Position numbers and translations under genes: made by a program. Shown here in pieces: positions 24,312 to 36,026 of a stretch of DNA of 64,000 nucleotides. This stretch comes from Diprion similis. Its lineage: Eukaryota; Arthropoda; Insecta; Hymenoptera; Diprionidae. The stretch lies in assembly GCF_021155765.1 (NCBI RefSeq), contig NC_060112.1, positions 11,408,001-11,472,000 on the forward strand. Direction: 5' to 3'. Under the pieces are notes generated by a model. It did not search any database, was not told the DNA's origin, and saw nothing but the letters and a program-made list of their open reading frames with translations. The stretch's first letter is position 1, and the number at the start of each line of letters is the position of its first letter.

Positions 24312-27300
24312 ATGAAGACCGTTCTGGCACTGTTCCTCGTCATCGTAGCGGTGGCTTCTGCGGCCAAAACGCACCAGTAAGATACTCGCGTATTCACGCG
24401 GCTTCTTGTTTCTGAGTTGATAGTTAAAATATTTATACACCCCCGAAATAATGATTCGGAATCAGATCCTTCACTTGCCAAAATTTGTGAAGTTTCAAAT
24501 CGGCAGACCTACGATAGCAAAGATACTTAATCCAATTATCGATAGTTGACGATAGAGAATCTAGACGGCAATCAACTCTTCCCATATTTAGTTTATTTTA
24601 GAGATATCACCATATGGTTGCGCTACACCTAATGTAGTTTCTGATTTCGTAGATTTTTATTTTTATTTATTCGTATCGAGCATAATTGCATCAAGCTAGA
24701 CAGAAAAATCAGATGAATTGAAATTGACTAATTACAGTTGCAGCCTTGTAATCCATTATCCAATTCGTTGATTAAACATATTGTCAGTCTATAATGGAAT
24801 TGAAAAAAAATATTTCGATGGTTGGATTTTGTTTCTAGCATCCTCAATTATTAGGAAAGCAGCTTATTATTCTGACATTTTTTTAAATAAAATTAGCTTG
24901 ATTCCTGAGTGGATTGAGACAAGTTGAGTTCTACGCGAACCTTCAATAAAGAATTTCTGTAAATTTTCCGGAACACCCCGAGATTTGAATGCGAAGTAAT
25001 TTTTGATATTGATATAGAAGTTCTGAATGTTTTTGGCGTTCTTTTTCAATAAGCCTTCCATCGCTGATATAACGATGTATGCAACCATCGGATTTTCGAC
25101 TTACAATTAATCGCGTTTGTTTTACAGAAAACGGTCCACCACCTATTCGGTTACCTTGAACGACTACGTCGACACAGTCATAGACAATATCCAGGCGTAC
25201 GTCAGTGCAAGTGATCTTGAGCCGCTGTCAATTCCTAACGTGACGGAATCCTTCTCCGTGGTAAGTTGGAGTTAAATTTAATTGCAGGAAACTGATTATT
25301 AGAAAATTAGCAGAGAAAAAAGCTGGCAGAATAAATTTGAGTTGCAATTTTATAAATTCGATGAGCCCTGATGCAAGGCTGTACTTTTCGCTCTATAAGG
25401 ATACGAATACAAGTTAAATTTTACAGAATTCAATGGATATGTTTATTGTTTATATATAGGTTGCGTAATAAAATGATGAGAATGTTTCGATGCGTGAAAA
25501 AATCGCTCTCGATATTTTCGTCTTTATGAAATCGAAAGATTCGCGGGATTGTATGATCCCCGCGAGTACATAAATAACGCAGTAATCGATCTACTCAGGT
25601 GTTGATAATCTTTGACAAAGCCAATTGATTGCTCCGGACGATCTCAATACAAGCTAATGAGTGCCCGGTAAATTTATATTATTATAGAGTGGCTAAAATT
25701 ATATCGGTACCATTACCGTTATCGATGATCATGATAAGTCACTCAGCGAAAATTGCAGAAACATGATCTCGTATAAGGATATTATTTAGAATATATTGTG
25801 GGATTGTCATTGCAAAAGGAAAGTTTTAGGTTATCGGAACCAGTCGGTCGGTCGCAAGGTGAAAGCTGAGGCGAGAACCAAGGCCTTCGAAAGTGATTTC
25901 TAGGCTTGAAACCTTCAACGAAAGCGAGAGTGAAATCTGTCAAGATCTGCTGACTTCGTTCTTGCGGGCGAAAGTTAGGTCACCGGGTCACCGCAAGTCT
26001 GACTTACTCCTAAACCAGATATCGAGTCCAGAGTTCAGAAGGAACACCTCGATGATCCTCGCGTCGAGATCAGGGTGGACCGGACTACTTAGACACTCCG
26101 GGGATATCATTTCTGCCACGGAACGAATGTGACGTCGAGTAACACTGTTCAGCAACCATGCTAAGGGTTTGGGTCGAACACGAGGAATTACACTAAGATT
26201 GGAACGAGACTAATTAGCAAGTATCAAATGTTGACTACGTAAAGGATTTGCTGCGGGTGGTCGAAAGTAGTCAATTGTGATCGAGGGCAAGAATCGCAGA
26301 GAGAACTTCGAAGGGGTCGAAACGAATGATCGCCAGGAGTAGAAACTGGTGGGTCGCGAAACGAAAAGCACGATGCCGAGGTGAAGGAGGTATGGAGGTA
26401 AGGAGGCCACCCAGTGAAGATCCAGGTCTTCGGTTCAAGGCAGTGGAAAGTGAGGCCTTACTCCAGAAAGATTTGAAACGTGGCTGAAAGCGAGAGTGAC
26501 TTTACAGGGAAAGTGAGGGAACCCGAGAATTCAGCTTCTCACCTAACGTCACTGACCTGACTCAACGTGGATCTGGATTAGCTTGTATCCAGAAAGTGAA
26601 ACCCGTCCTGCTGAGCGTGTTGAGCAGTGAAAGATCGGTTGTGCCGGTAAAATTTCCGGAGGGTTTGTCACTCGGAGATCAATAGTGATTTCCGATGTCA
26701 AAGTATACCTGGAAATGCACTAATTATTCGACTGAATAACCTCTCGAAAATGTCGTCAATCCAATGTACATTGCACCAGGGGTGACAGACAACTTCGCAC
26801 TCTGATGTTTTTGCCCGTTTATAAAATGCAACTTGACTTCTGTATTGCAAGGATTGATGCTGTAATTTTGATTATACATTCGAGCCTGAGTAATCATTTT
26901 GTTTAATCACATTTTGACGTTATTTTTTTCAGAAAGAACTGCTCATCACCTGGAGTGGACGCCTTTCGCTGTACGACGGAGAGTTGACTGGTTTGTCATC
27001 AGTGAAACGTTACGGCGACGTGAACCTTGGATACGATGGTCAAACTCTGAGTTTGGATGCTAACATGGGAGTCGACGAATCAACGGTGAGCAATCTCCAG
27101 TGGTATACAATATAAATTAAAACCTTCTGATTTAATTCTGTTTTTGAATTTTCCACGCTTCATTTCAGGGCACTTACACCTACTACGCGAAACTTTTGGG
27201 CAGTCTTCATGAGACTGGAAGCGCAACTGTAACCGTCAAAGAGATCGATAGCACTGTAGGCTTTAGCGCAAACGTGAACAATTACACAATCGCTTTCGAT

Positions 27301-27737
27301 TCCTTTGAGATCAACAGCGTTGGGTGAGTCAAGAAAGGTTCGGTTCAGTCGAAAGGGAGGATTTAAAAAAAATTCTTTTATAGAAAATGGGTTTGTCTGC
27401 AGGGGGAAAGTTGTGCGACTAACTTATATACCGTTACCCTAAAATTCACCAAAATCGAATAGTAAAGAACCGGGATTAGAACGCTTGACAATTCATAGCC
27501 TTCGTCGTAATGACCTTATTCAAAATATTTAAACTTTTTTCAAATTCTGACTTCAGATCAACCACTGCCGAGCTGAATGGCAACTCGCTGACTGACTGGC
27601 TTGTCGATGCCGTTATTGACATCATATTAGCAGCCTCCAAGAGCAGCATCGTCAGCCAGGTGGAAACCGAAGTTAATTCGGTTATGTCGTTCGTTGTTGA
27701 CCAGGCTAACACCTACGTGACTTCACTGCGTTCTTAG
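24312..27737 (+). CDS. Secreted single-domain TULIP protein A (group-7 allergen-like)
   Basis: Probably an extracellular carrier of a hydrophobic ligand; ligand unknown. Exons: 24312-24376, 25128-25260, 26933-27085, 27169-27323 and 27557-27737, giving 687 nt and 228 residues. All introns are GT-AG, with phases 2, 0, 0 and 2. A typical signal peptide (MKTVLALFLVIVAVASA) is followed by a dibasic KR at 23-24, a possible processing site. The mature part is cysteine-free, with the pattern helix, then alternating beta strands (SGRLSLYDGELTGLSSVK, YDGQTLSLDANMGV), then a long C-terminal amphipathic helix, as in group-7 mite allergens and related TULIP proteins. NVT at 59-61 is a possible N-glycosylation site. 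The start is the ATG just after the core promoter. It is paralogous to the gene at 29953-33373 (about 69% identity by hand count) and to domain 2 of the gene upstream. Family placement is by pattern, without a search. Confidence 0.9.
25856..26600 (+). repeat. Highly conserved intronic segment, copy A
   Basis: About 745 bp inside intron 2, nearly identical to 31496-32238; the eye finds only scattered single changes and one small indel, roughly 97-98% identity. It is richer in GC and CpG than the rest of the intron. Similarity drops sharply to its right (after CCAGAAAGTGAA) and more gradually to its left. It carries a 66-codon frame on the minus strand (26210-26410) with four amino-acid differences between copies. 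I do not recognise it as a known transposon family, and no terminal repeats or target duplications were seen. Confidence 0.9.
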
Positions 27738-29770
27738 ACTTATCTGAATGAACATTGTTGATTGAGACACTTTAAACCAACAAACTTGTGTGCAAATTTT
27801 CATTACGCAGTTATCCTAAATACACTTCTCTGTCTCTTCACGGAAGCTTTGCAGCGCATTGCTCTTGAGTTACTGTTTTTGTTTTTTAATATTACCACAC
27901 TTGCCACCATCCTTTCCAACTTCCTCAAACATCTGAAAATAAACTTCGTCAATGGTGAGAGTCGGTATATCAGTCGAATTCATCTATACGATACGAGAGA
28001 TTCTTCGAGGATTAAACTTCCATAACGACTTTGCAGAATAACACGGAGAAACAGAAAGCAGAAAAAAGCGTACAGCAAACTAACGAAGCTGAACTTGCGT
28101 CTCACGCTGAATCGTAATGTAAATTACGGTGATTTTATTCCTCACGTAAAATGGCAGTAAAATACAATAAATGGAAGTCCTTAATATAGAGTGTTTACGG
28201 AAATTTATTTCAAACACCCCGTTTTTTTGACTCCTTCAGGACAGTTGTAATATTTTTTTATACTGAAAGTAAATACAGAAAAACGGATTATTATTCATAA
28301 GAATATTTACATGCAGTGACCCTGGTTGATAAAAAATTTGATTTTCCAATTTTTCTATCATTCTACAGAAAATTCCTATCCATATATTTATATATATATA
28401 TATGTATAAACAGTTAATTACTAACCGACGATAAATTAGCGAATGAAATTCTGCACGGAGGACGCGAAGTCAAATCTGCTCTGCTATAGCTATCGGTTAC
28501 ATTTGCGCACTGCGGAAATTGTACAAGTTATAGAAATGTGTAACAAAAGATTGAGGCAATTCCAATGTACTCGGCACAAAGTAGATAAAAAGCAATTGGT
28601 GAGTACTTTCGTTACGAGTATATGCCAATTATGAGTGCGCAATATAACTTTCAAATGTAATACTTCACCCATTCGGAAATTTTTTCTAAAAAATATCAAA
28701 TTATATGTTTATCATCGGAAAATTTGACCTGATATTTTCGTTCAACAATTTTCAACTCTCAATTTATGTGTATAATAAACTGCAGTAAGAATTGATAAAT
28801 TTGAGTAACGGTTACAGATTTTGCATCATAATTTACAGGAATTGAAACAACTGAGAAGAAATATAATTATCATACGGTGGTATGAGTAAACTCAAAATAT
28901 TATTAATTCATGAAATAAGATGATCATAGTAACCGACAAAATCCACACTTTTCCACTGCGTGTATGATCCAGCATGATCGATCATACATACATGTATATT
29001 CGAGCAATCAAGTGGTGCAGGTGCCAATCAGGTGGCTCATTAAACGGTCGATATCACCACCAGACTATAATATAATCGATTATGTGTACATATCCTTTCA
29101 ATCAGATTGGAGATAGGTGTACACACGCGATTTCTATTGAACAAACATAACATAAAAATTAACAATTTTTCATTGTGTGTTTTTGATCGTCGAATATCGG
29201 TTATCTCGCCGCTTGATTCAATCGAATTACAAAGGACGGAACCTCGTTTGCTGATAAAGCTAATTGAAGTAATAAATTTTTCTGATTCTTTCACCCGTCT
29301 TTTTCACAATGCAAAAATCATTTTAAAAACTCTGGTTTCGTCTTGATGTTTTTTTTCCCTCATAGAGCTTTGGGACGAGATCGTGAATGGTTTCCTAAAG
29401 ATAGTCTTGTGCCTGTGTTCATCGTAGGTAATTGCAAAATTTTGAGAAAAAACGAAACACACAATGCCGCGATGTTTCTTCGGAAGAAATGGTTATATGC
29501 TAAGAAAAATTGAGATATGGGTATATACTAAGAAATTTGAATATTGTTGGAATGACTAGAAAATTTGGTACGACTTGGTATCACCATGGTTGAAAAGAAT
29601 AATATCGTGTACTAGATTTTCGCTGACTGAAACAAAACGCATTCTCATTTTTCACCTAGTACTGTATTTTCAAGCTACGGTTGAAGATGAAAATGGTTAA
29701 TAATCTTTGGTGTATATAAATACCAATATAATTGTTGTACACAAATGCCGAGATTTTATCCAAACGCGTT
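27738..29770. other. Junction of duplication units A and B, no gene
   Basis: Contains the 3' flank of gene A, a unique spacer of about 330 bp (28180-28508) with a TA-rich microsatellite near 28385-28405, and the 5' flank of unit B, which mirrors 22650-24127. The open frames here are antisense shadows that recur in both units only because the DNA is duplicated. Confidence 0.7.
27938..27943 (+). terminator. Candidate poly(A) signal, TULIP gene A
   Basis: AATAAA occurs 201 nt after the stop codon, a normal 3'UTR distance. It is the first canonical hexamer I see after the stop. Confidence 0.5.
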
Positions 29771-29940
29771 TTATCTGTAATATAGGAATGCGCGTTTATC
29801 GGATACTGCGAACGTTGTGGTGACCGATAATATAATATAAGAAGTTTTACGTCGTCTGTAAATAATCTCGGCGAGATAATCTCAATGATTTTTGCGAAAA
29901 ATCTATAAAATAGAACATTGTAGTTGTAGACTCCAGTCAC
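29771..29940 (+). promoter_or_regulatory. Core promoter with GATA cluster, TULIP gene B
   Basis: TATAAAAT (29904-29911) lies about 30 bp before the initiator-like CCAGTCACT, with ATG at 29953. The four GATA cores of the sister promoter are retained: TTATC 29771-29775, TTATC 29796-29800, GATAA 29826-29830 and GATAA 29875-29879. A further block about 200 bp upstream of the TATA box, GGTGTATATAAATACC at about 29708, is also shared. Confidence 0.75.
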
Positions 29941-29952
29941 TGTCTCATCACC

Positions 29953-32900
29953 ATGAAGACCGTTCTGGCACTGTTCTTTGTCCTCGTAGCGGTGGCTTCT
30001 GCGGCCAACACGCGCCAGTAAGATACATGCGTTATTCACGCAGCTTCTTGTTTTTGATTTGACAATTAAAATAAGCTTATTATTCTGAAATTTGTTGCCC
30101 TGAATTTATGCTTGATTCCTGAGTGGAATAAGACTAATTGAGTTCAAGGATTAGCAAAAACAATATATATGCCATATTTGAACAAGGAATTTCTATAACT
30201 TTGCAGAAACACCCTGAGATTCGAAGACCGAATAATTTTTTTGTGTCAGATGTATCAGTTTGAAAATTTTTTTAATACTTTTTTTTTGAATAAGCTTTCA
30301 TCGCTGATGTAACGACGTAAGCAATCATCGGGTTTTTGATCAAAGTGCGCTTGTTTTACAGAAAACGTTCCACCTATTCGGCCAACCTAAACGACTATGT
30401 GGACGAAGTGGTAGGAAATCTGCAGACTTTCATTAGTTCAAGTAGTCTTGAGCCACTGTCAATTCCGAACGTCACGGAATCGTTCTCCGTGGTAAGTTGG
30501 AGTTAAATTTAATTGCTGAAGATAGATTAGAAGAAAATTAGCAGATAATTAAAACTGGCAGAATAAATTTCAGTGGTAATCTTACGAATTACATGATTAA
30601 TGATTTAGGGTTGTAATTTATGCTCTAGGGTACAGATACAAGTTGAACTTCATAAGACTTCATATATGTATTCACATATAGGCTGCGTAACAAAATAACG
30701 GAATTTTAATCCGCGAAATAATCGCATTCCGCGTTTTTATTCTTCTAAAATTAAAAGTTTCGCGGTGATCGTGCGATCCTTGATCCTAATTGATTAACCA
30801 GGTGTTTTAAGTCTTTGAAAAAACAAATTAACTACTCGAGATGATCTCAATGCAAGCTAATGAGTGCCCGATAAATTAATATTATTATAGCGTTGGTAAA
30901 GTTGTATCGGTTCGATTATCGTTATCGATGACGATGATTAGTTGCTCAGCGAAAATTGCAGGAACGTGATCTTGTATAAGGGTGCGATTCCCAATCTTTG
31001 GTGCGATTATTATTTGTTTTGCGAAGGCGTGATTTTAATTAAAGTTATATTATTTTTTGTCAATGATATCAAGATATTATACAGACTTAGAAAATTTAGC
31101 GGATATTAATCAACAAGTCATGATCATGCGAACTATCAAACGCACAGATGTTGAGCATGAATCACACCCTGCAAACGTTCAAAAACGTTCATGTGAAATG
31201 ATGAATCGACTTTCAACCGATGAACTCGACTTGAATGAAGTTGGGGAAAGTGTAAAGAAACCAAACTTACTTGCACTGGTGTTCTGGCTACGTGAGCATC
31301 TCTAGAACGAAAGAAAAAGTGACCGTTGGATGGTCGACTTAGCCAGCGACTCTGGCCTGGATGGGACTCTTGGCTGAAGTATGGATCTAGTTCAAGCGAC
31401 GAGTGACCCGAAAGCAGTAACGGGGAAAGTGGGCTTCGAGGGCAAGATGAGGAAAAGGAAAGTTTTGGGTCACTGGAACGAGTCGGTCACTCGTAGGGTG
31501 AAAGCTGAGGCGAGAACCAAGGCCTTCGAAATTGATTTCTAGGCTTGAAACCTTCAACGAAAGCGAGAGTGAAATCTGTCAAGATCTGCTGACAGATTCT
31601 TGCGGGCGAAAGTTGGGTCACCGGGTCACCGCAAGTCTGACTTACTCCTAAACCAGGTATCGAGTCCAGAGTTCAGAAGGAACACATCGACGATCCTCGC
31701 GTCGAGATCAGGGTGGACCGGACGACTTAGACACTCCGGGGATATCATTTCTGCCAGGGAACGAATGTGACGTCGAGTAACACTGTTCAGCAACCATGCT
31801 AAGGGTTTGGGTCGAACACGAGGAATTACACTACGATTGGAACGAGACTAATTAGCAAGTATCAAATGTTGACCACGCGAAGGATTTGCTGCGGGTGGTC
31901 GAAAGGAGTCAATTGTGATCGAAGGCAAGATTCGCAGAGAGAACTTCGAAGGGGTCGAAACGAATGATCGCCAGGAGTAGAAACTGGTGGGTCGCGAAAC
32001 GAAAAGCACGATGCCGAGGTGAAGGAGGTATGGAGGTAAGGAGGCCACCCAGTGAAGATCCAGGTCTTCGGTTCAAGGCAGTGGAAAGTGAGGCCTTACT
32101 CCAGAAAGATTTGAAACGTGGCTGAAAGCGAGAGTGACTTTACAGGGAAAGTGAGGGAACCCGAGAATTCAGCTTCTCACCTAACGTCACTGACCTGACT
32201 CAACGTGGATCTGGATTAGCTTGTATCCAGAAAGTGAATCCCATACTGCTGATCACTTTCGGCAGTGAAAGACCGGTAAAAATCCGAAGGCTTTGTCACT
32301 TGGAAATCAGCAATGATTTCCGATGTCAAAGTATACCTCAAACTGCACTGTGTCCCCTAGATTCACAAGTATAATTTCTTGCGTGAACAGTGCGGCGAAA
32401 ATATTGTCAACTCAATATGCAACCAGGATGACAATTCACGCAGCAGTCTGATGTATTTACTCAGTTATAAAATGCAACTTAACTATTGTACTGGAAGGAT
32501 TAAAGCTTTAATTTTTATTGTAAATCACCCTAAGTAATGCTCCTATTTCATTCCGTTGTGACGTTTTTTTTGTTTTTTTTTTCGTGCAGAAGCCACTGTT
32601 GATCACCTATAGTGGACGCCTTTCGCTCTACGACGGAGCGTTGACTGGTTTGTCATCAGTGAAACGTTACGGCGACGTAAACCTTGGATACGATGGAGAA
32701 ACTCTCAGTTTCGATGCTAACATGGGGGTCGACACAACAGCGGTGAGTAATTACCGAAGGTGTACAAGACAAACTGTAACCTCCTGATTTCAATTCTCTC
32801 CATCATTTTTCGACACTTCATCATTTCAGGTCGCTTACACGTACTACGCGAAACTCTTGGGCAGTCTGAAAGAGAGTGGAACCGCTAAGATAACCGTCAG

Positions 32901-33373
32901 GAAGATCGACACCACCGTGGGATTGAGTACAAACTTGAAAAATTATACATTCGCTTTCGATTCCTTCGCGATCAACAGCATCGGGTAAGTTGAGAAAGAT
33001 TCGGTTTAATTTATCGGGTGATTTTTTTCTCTACCAAAAATGGATTTGTCTGCAGGGCAAAGTTATGCTACCAACTTATATACCGATGTCTTTAAATTCA
33101 CTGAATTCAATGATTAGAACTGTGAAATTTCATACTATTCGACATGATTACCTTGTTAAAAATATTTCAAATATTTTAAATTCCAACCATAGACGAACCA
33201 CTGCCAAGCTAGGTGGCAACGTGCTGACTGACTGGATGGCCAACGCCGTTATTAATACCGCAATACCAGTCGTCAAGAGGATCGCCATCAAACAGATCAA
33301 CAGCGAAGTTAATTCGGTATTGTCCTCCGTTTTCGACGAAGCAAACTCCTACGTGGCTTCACTGGTTTCTTAG
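29953..33373 (+). CDS. Secreted single-domain TULIP protein B (group-7 allergen-like)
   Basis: Paralogue of the gene at 24312-27737 and probably also an extracellular hydrophobic-ligand carrier. Exons: 29953-30017, 30362-30491, 32590-32742, 32830-32984 and 33193-33373, giving 684 nt and 227 residues. Every junction is GT-AG with the same phases as its sister. The signal peptide is MKTVLALFFVLVAVASA, followed by a KR dibasic pair. The mature protein has no cysteine. The NVT glycosylation site and the YSGRLSLYDGALTGLSSVK strand pair are kept. Divergence from the sister is uneven: about 8 of 51 residues differ in exon 3, but 29 of 59 in exon 5, which encodes the long C-terminal helix. All frames are open, so it is likely functional rather than a pseudogene. 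Family placement is by pattern only. Confidence 0.9.
31063..31305 (+). other. 80-codon open frame in intron 2 of TULIP gene B
   Basis: ATG-initiated frame ending in TAG, with an ordinary mixed composition (MISRYYTDLENLADINQQ at the start, LLALVFWLREHL at the end) unlike the low-complexity frames typical of AT-rich introns. It lies in the stretch of about 450 bp present in unit B but absent from unit A. I do not recognise the protein. It may be a fragment of a mobile element whose other part is the conserved segment that follows, or a chance frame. Confidence 0.3.
31496..32238 (+). repeat. Highly conserved intronic segment, copy B
   Basis: Partner of 25856-26600. The segment is embedded in the homologous intron at the homologous place. 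Left of it, unit B carries about 150 bp more GC-rich sequence (31310-31455) that unit A lacks, so copy A could be a 5'-shortened version of a longer element. The right boundary coincides with that of copy A. Confidence 0.9.
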
Positions 33374-33895
33374 ATCCAGCTGATTGAACATTATTGTGGA
33401 TTGAGACGTTTTATTGCACTGAACATGTGTGCAAATTTTTATTATTCTGTCAATCCAAATACACGGTTTCTTTCTTTTCAACGAACGTCAGCAGCGCATT
33501 GCTCTTGAATTATTATTTTTGTTTCTTAATTACCACACTTGCTACCATCCTCTTGCACTTCCTGGGTTATATATAACAATGAGCCCTGTCAATAGTGAAA
33601 ATCGATATCAGTTCAGTTCCTATCTTGTTTATCAATATGATACGAGGACTTCTTCGAGGATTTAAACTTCCATTTCCAACCATTTCGGAGAAAAATATAG
33701 AGAAACTCAGAGATGCAAAAAGCGTAAGGGAAACTAACGAAGCTGAACGTTAAAATAATTTAAGGTAATTTTATTCCTGACATGAAACGGTAGTGAAATA
33801 CAATTAATGGAAACTCTTACACTGCGAGTTTCTTCCAAAAATCTATGATCGACGAAACTCCAGTGCAGAAAACTCTCAGGTTCTTTCTAAAGTGG

Positions 33896-33901
33896 AATAA
33901 A
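33896..33901 (+). terminator. Candidate poly(A) signal, TULIP gene B
   Basis: AATAAA lies about 520 nt after the stop codon, just past the right end of unit B. The signal at the place equivalent to that of gene A is not preserved, so this gene may use a different and longer 3'UTR. Confidence 0.35.
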
Positions 33902-35992
33902 AGTTGCATGTTAAAATTTGAAACGGTGCATTTTTACACTCGATAATAAAACCCCGACCTTGATTGACGTAGACGTTGAATTGTGTTTAATTTTCAGAGC
34001 TTGTCGAGTGTTTCGTTTACAATTCAGACGCCACTTTGGCCTCAGCAAACCGTCAAACTCTACGTTTCACCCGAAAATTTATTTCTCGCCTAATTTTTAA
34101 AGCGTGTCGTAAATTCGTATCTCCGTAATGTTATTATATATCAATCACAGACGATCAATTGCCATTTGATTATCTTTCTAATAACTCAATTAAAAACTGT
34201 GTAGCTTGCGATCGATAAAGTTCTCTTCCTAAATCGATAACGAAGTTGATTGTTCTCTGTGTGTATACGTATACCTATAAGTATCATCTAATTAATATCG
34301 ACATGCGCAAATGATACCGAAATATGAATTCTATAATTGAAAACAATCTCAGTGTTCCGAGACATAAGAAATTCTCGGCATATTCTCATTTTTGAAGTTG
34401 TTTCCAATTTGAACAATGTGTTGTTTTTTTATTTTGTATTTTCTTCGTGCTTATATATTATAAAATGCATGCATAATATTGCGGCAAATGAGCTGGCCAG
34501 AGGCGTATTTTCCGATTTGTCCCGAGTTTCGTTCATTTCTGTTCCTTTCATTGCCGCGGCGGTTGATGCAGTGCAGAAATTGCTCGAAAATAGAGACAAA
34601 ACGGAGAACCAGACACATCGGAAAAACGAGTAGTTTATATCCGCGTATGCATCGAGTTTTTCAAGGGCTCTGGAGGCGCGTTTTCAAACAGCATAGCTCA
34701 ACGTTCTGCTGCATGTAACATGTGTTATGTACGTATATTTACTGCTTATTATACGGCACGACACATGCACTGACATACGTGGGTTCCAGGAGTTGGTATA
34801 ATATGGATTCTGCGTTTGATGCTAATTACGCAATCTGCATGCAGATGCACGTTGACTCGATAGGAATCTATCTATAGGTCGAACTTCGAGGATGTTCATC
34901 ACGCTCCGATCAGGGCCGAGGACTCATCGAGAAAAGCCTTCGTACCACAATCGGAGAGATTAAATGTTGCGATTGAAAAATCTGATTTACATTGTGAAAT
35001 CATTTTGTAAAGATTGTGGAACGATTTTCCAATTGCTAGAATGAAAAAAAAAATGTTTGTTTTTATATAATTTTAACATCGATAAATTTTAATGCAACAT
35101 ACAACACCGACAGAGGAATTATACCACATTTTTTTCTAGATTGGCGACTGGAGCCTATTCTAATAATAATTTCTCACCTTACTTTTCTAACGAAAAAAGA
35201 TCTCCGACCCGTTGCAGAAGGTATTTTTCTACTGTAAGAAAATATTTTTCAGTTTGGTTGCGGTAACCGATTGGTGACTTCGGCGATTTGGATGATTTGA
35301 CGTTACTTTATTGGCTGAATAGATTTAGTAAATTGTGTAAAAGAATTTTGTTAGATATACCCAAGGCCACTTCGTGACTAAATCAATATTGGGATTTCGA
35401 ATGTGTAAGTATATTTAATTGAATTAAATTTTCTTGCAATCTCAAAACAATATGGTTTGATTTATAATGATTTCCGCAAGAAAATCTTGTGTCCCCTGAA
35501 AAAAACTGTCTTTCAAAATTCGTCTGCAGAACGATTTTCTTACAATTAAAAGAGTAAGAAAAATTCTCCGAGTGCATATACGTATATCTTGTTACACTGA
35601 ATCAAGATTCTTAGATTCTGGATGAAGAACAGTGTATTTTTTTACAATTGTGTAAACTACCATGCTGAGCGACATTCGAACCGTTCATGAGTACGGTAAT
35701 TGATTATAATTTGAAATCGATAAATTAGTGAGAGTGCTGAGTGCCTTTAGTAACGCTTCATCTCTAGCAGAGTTGATTTTCGAGCCTTTTCCACTTCAAT
35801 TTTTCTCCCCAGGGTGCCGTCGGTCAGAAGTCTAATTCTGCGTGTGTAGTTACCAGAGGATCAGTATAGTTCGTAATCCGATTAGCCTACGGCAACGAAG
35901 TTAGCGTCACTGAATAGTCTGCATTTTGAGCGAAGCCTAAATTGCGCCGTGCGAATGGGAGACTTTGATTCGATTCGGCGAACGCCGCGTTA

Positions 35993-36026
35993 CGCCTGCG
36001 TAAAGCGAGTTGCTCAACCGCAGGCG
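35993..36026. repeat. Perfect 8-bp inverted repeat, 18-nt loop
   Basis: CGCCTGCG (35993-36000) and CGCAGGCG (36019-36026) are exact reverse complements inside a GC-richer island. It could be a stem-loop in an unannotated transcript or a symmetric protein-binding site. No further pairing outside the 8 bp was obvious. Confidence 0.6.

Larger units (their letters stand above)
22650..28180 (+). repeat. Tandem duplication unit A (one TULIP gene with flanks)
   Basis: This segment matches 28508-33825 in order and orientation: about 1.7 kb of 5' flank, promoter, five exons, introns and about 440 bp of 3' flank. Anchors seen in both copies include GTGCGCAATATAACTTTC upstream and GCAGCGCATTGCTCTTGA downstream. 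The start codons of the two genes are 5641 bp apart. Left and right ends are approximate because similarity fades. Confidence 0.85.
28508..33825 (+). repeat. Tandem duplication unit B (one TULIP gene with flanks)
   Basis: Second copy of the unit at 22650-28180. Its intron 1 is shorter than in unit A (344 against 751 bp), and its intron 2 is longer (2098 against 1672 bp) because of a segment of about 450 bp at 30.98-31.45 kb that is absent from unit A. The unit carries a full gene with intact frames. Confidence 0.85.

Noticed and set aside
22478..28699. Similar antisense frames containing LKVILRT in both duplication units (22557-22799 and 28490-28699)
   Set aside because: They are similar only because the DNA is duplicated. 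They lie in the upstream flank, differ in length, and begin or end at unshared positions.
26210..32048. 66-codon minus-strand frame conserved in both intronic segments as a protein gene
   Set aside because: Its conservation follows from the near-identity of the whole DNA segment. Differences are not biased to silent sites (four amino-acid changes), so coding constraint is not supported.
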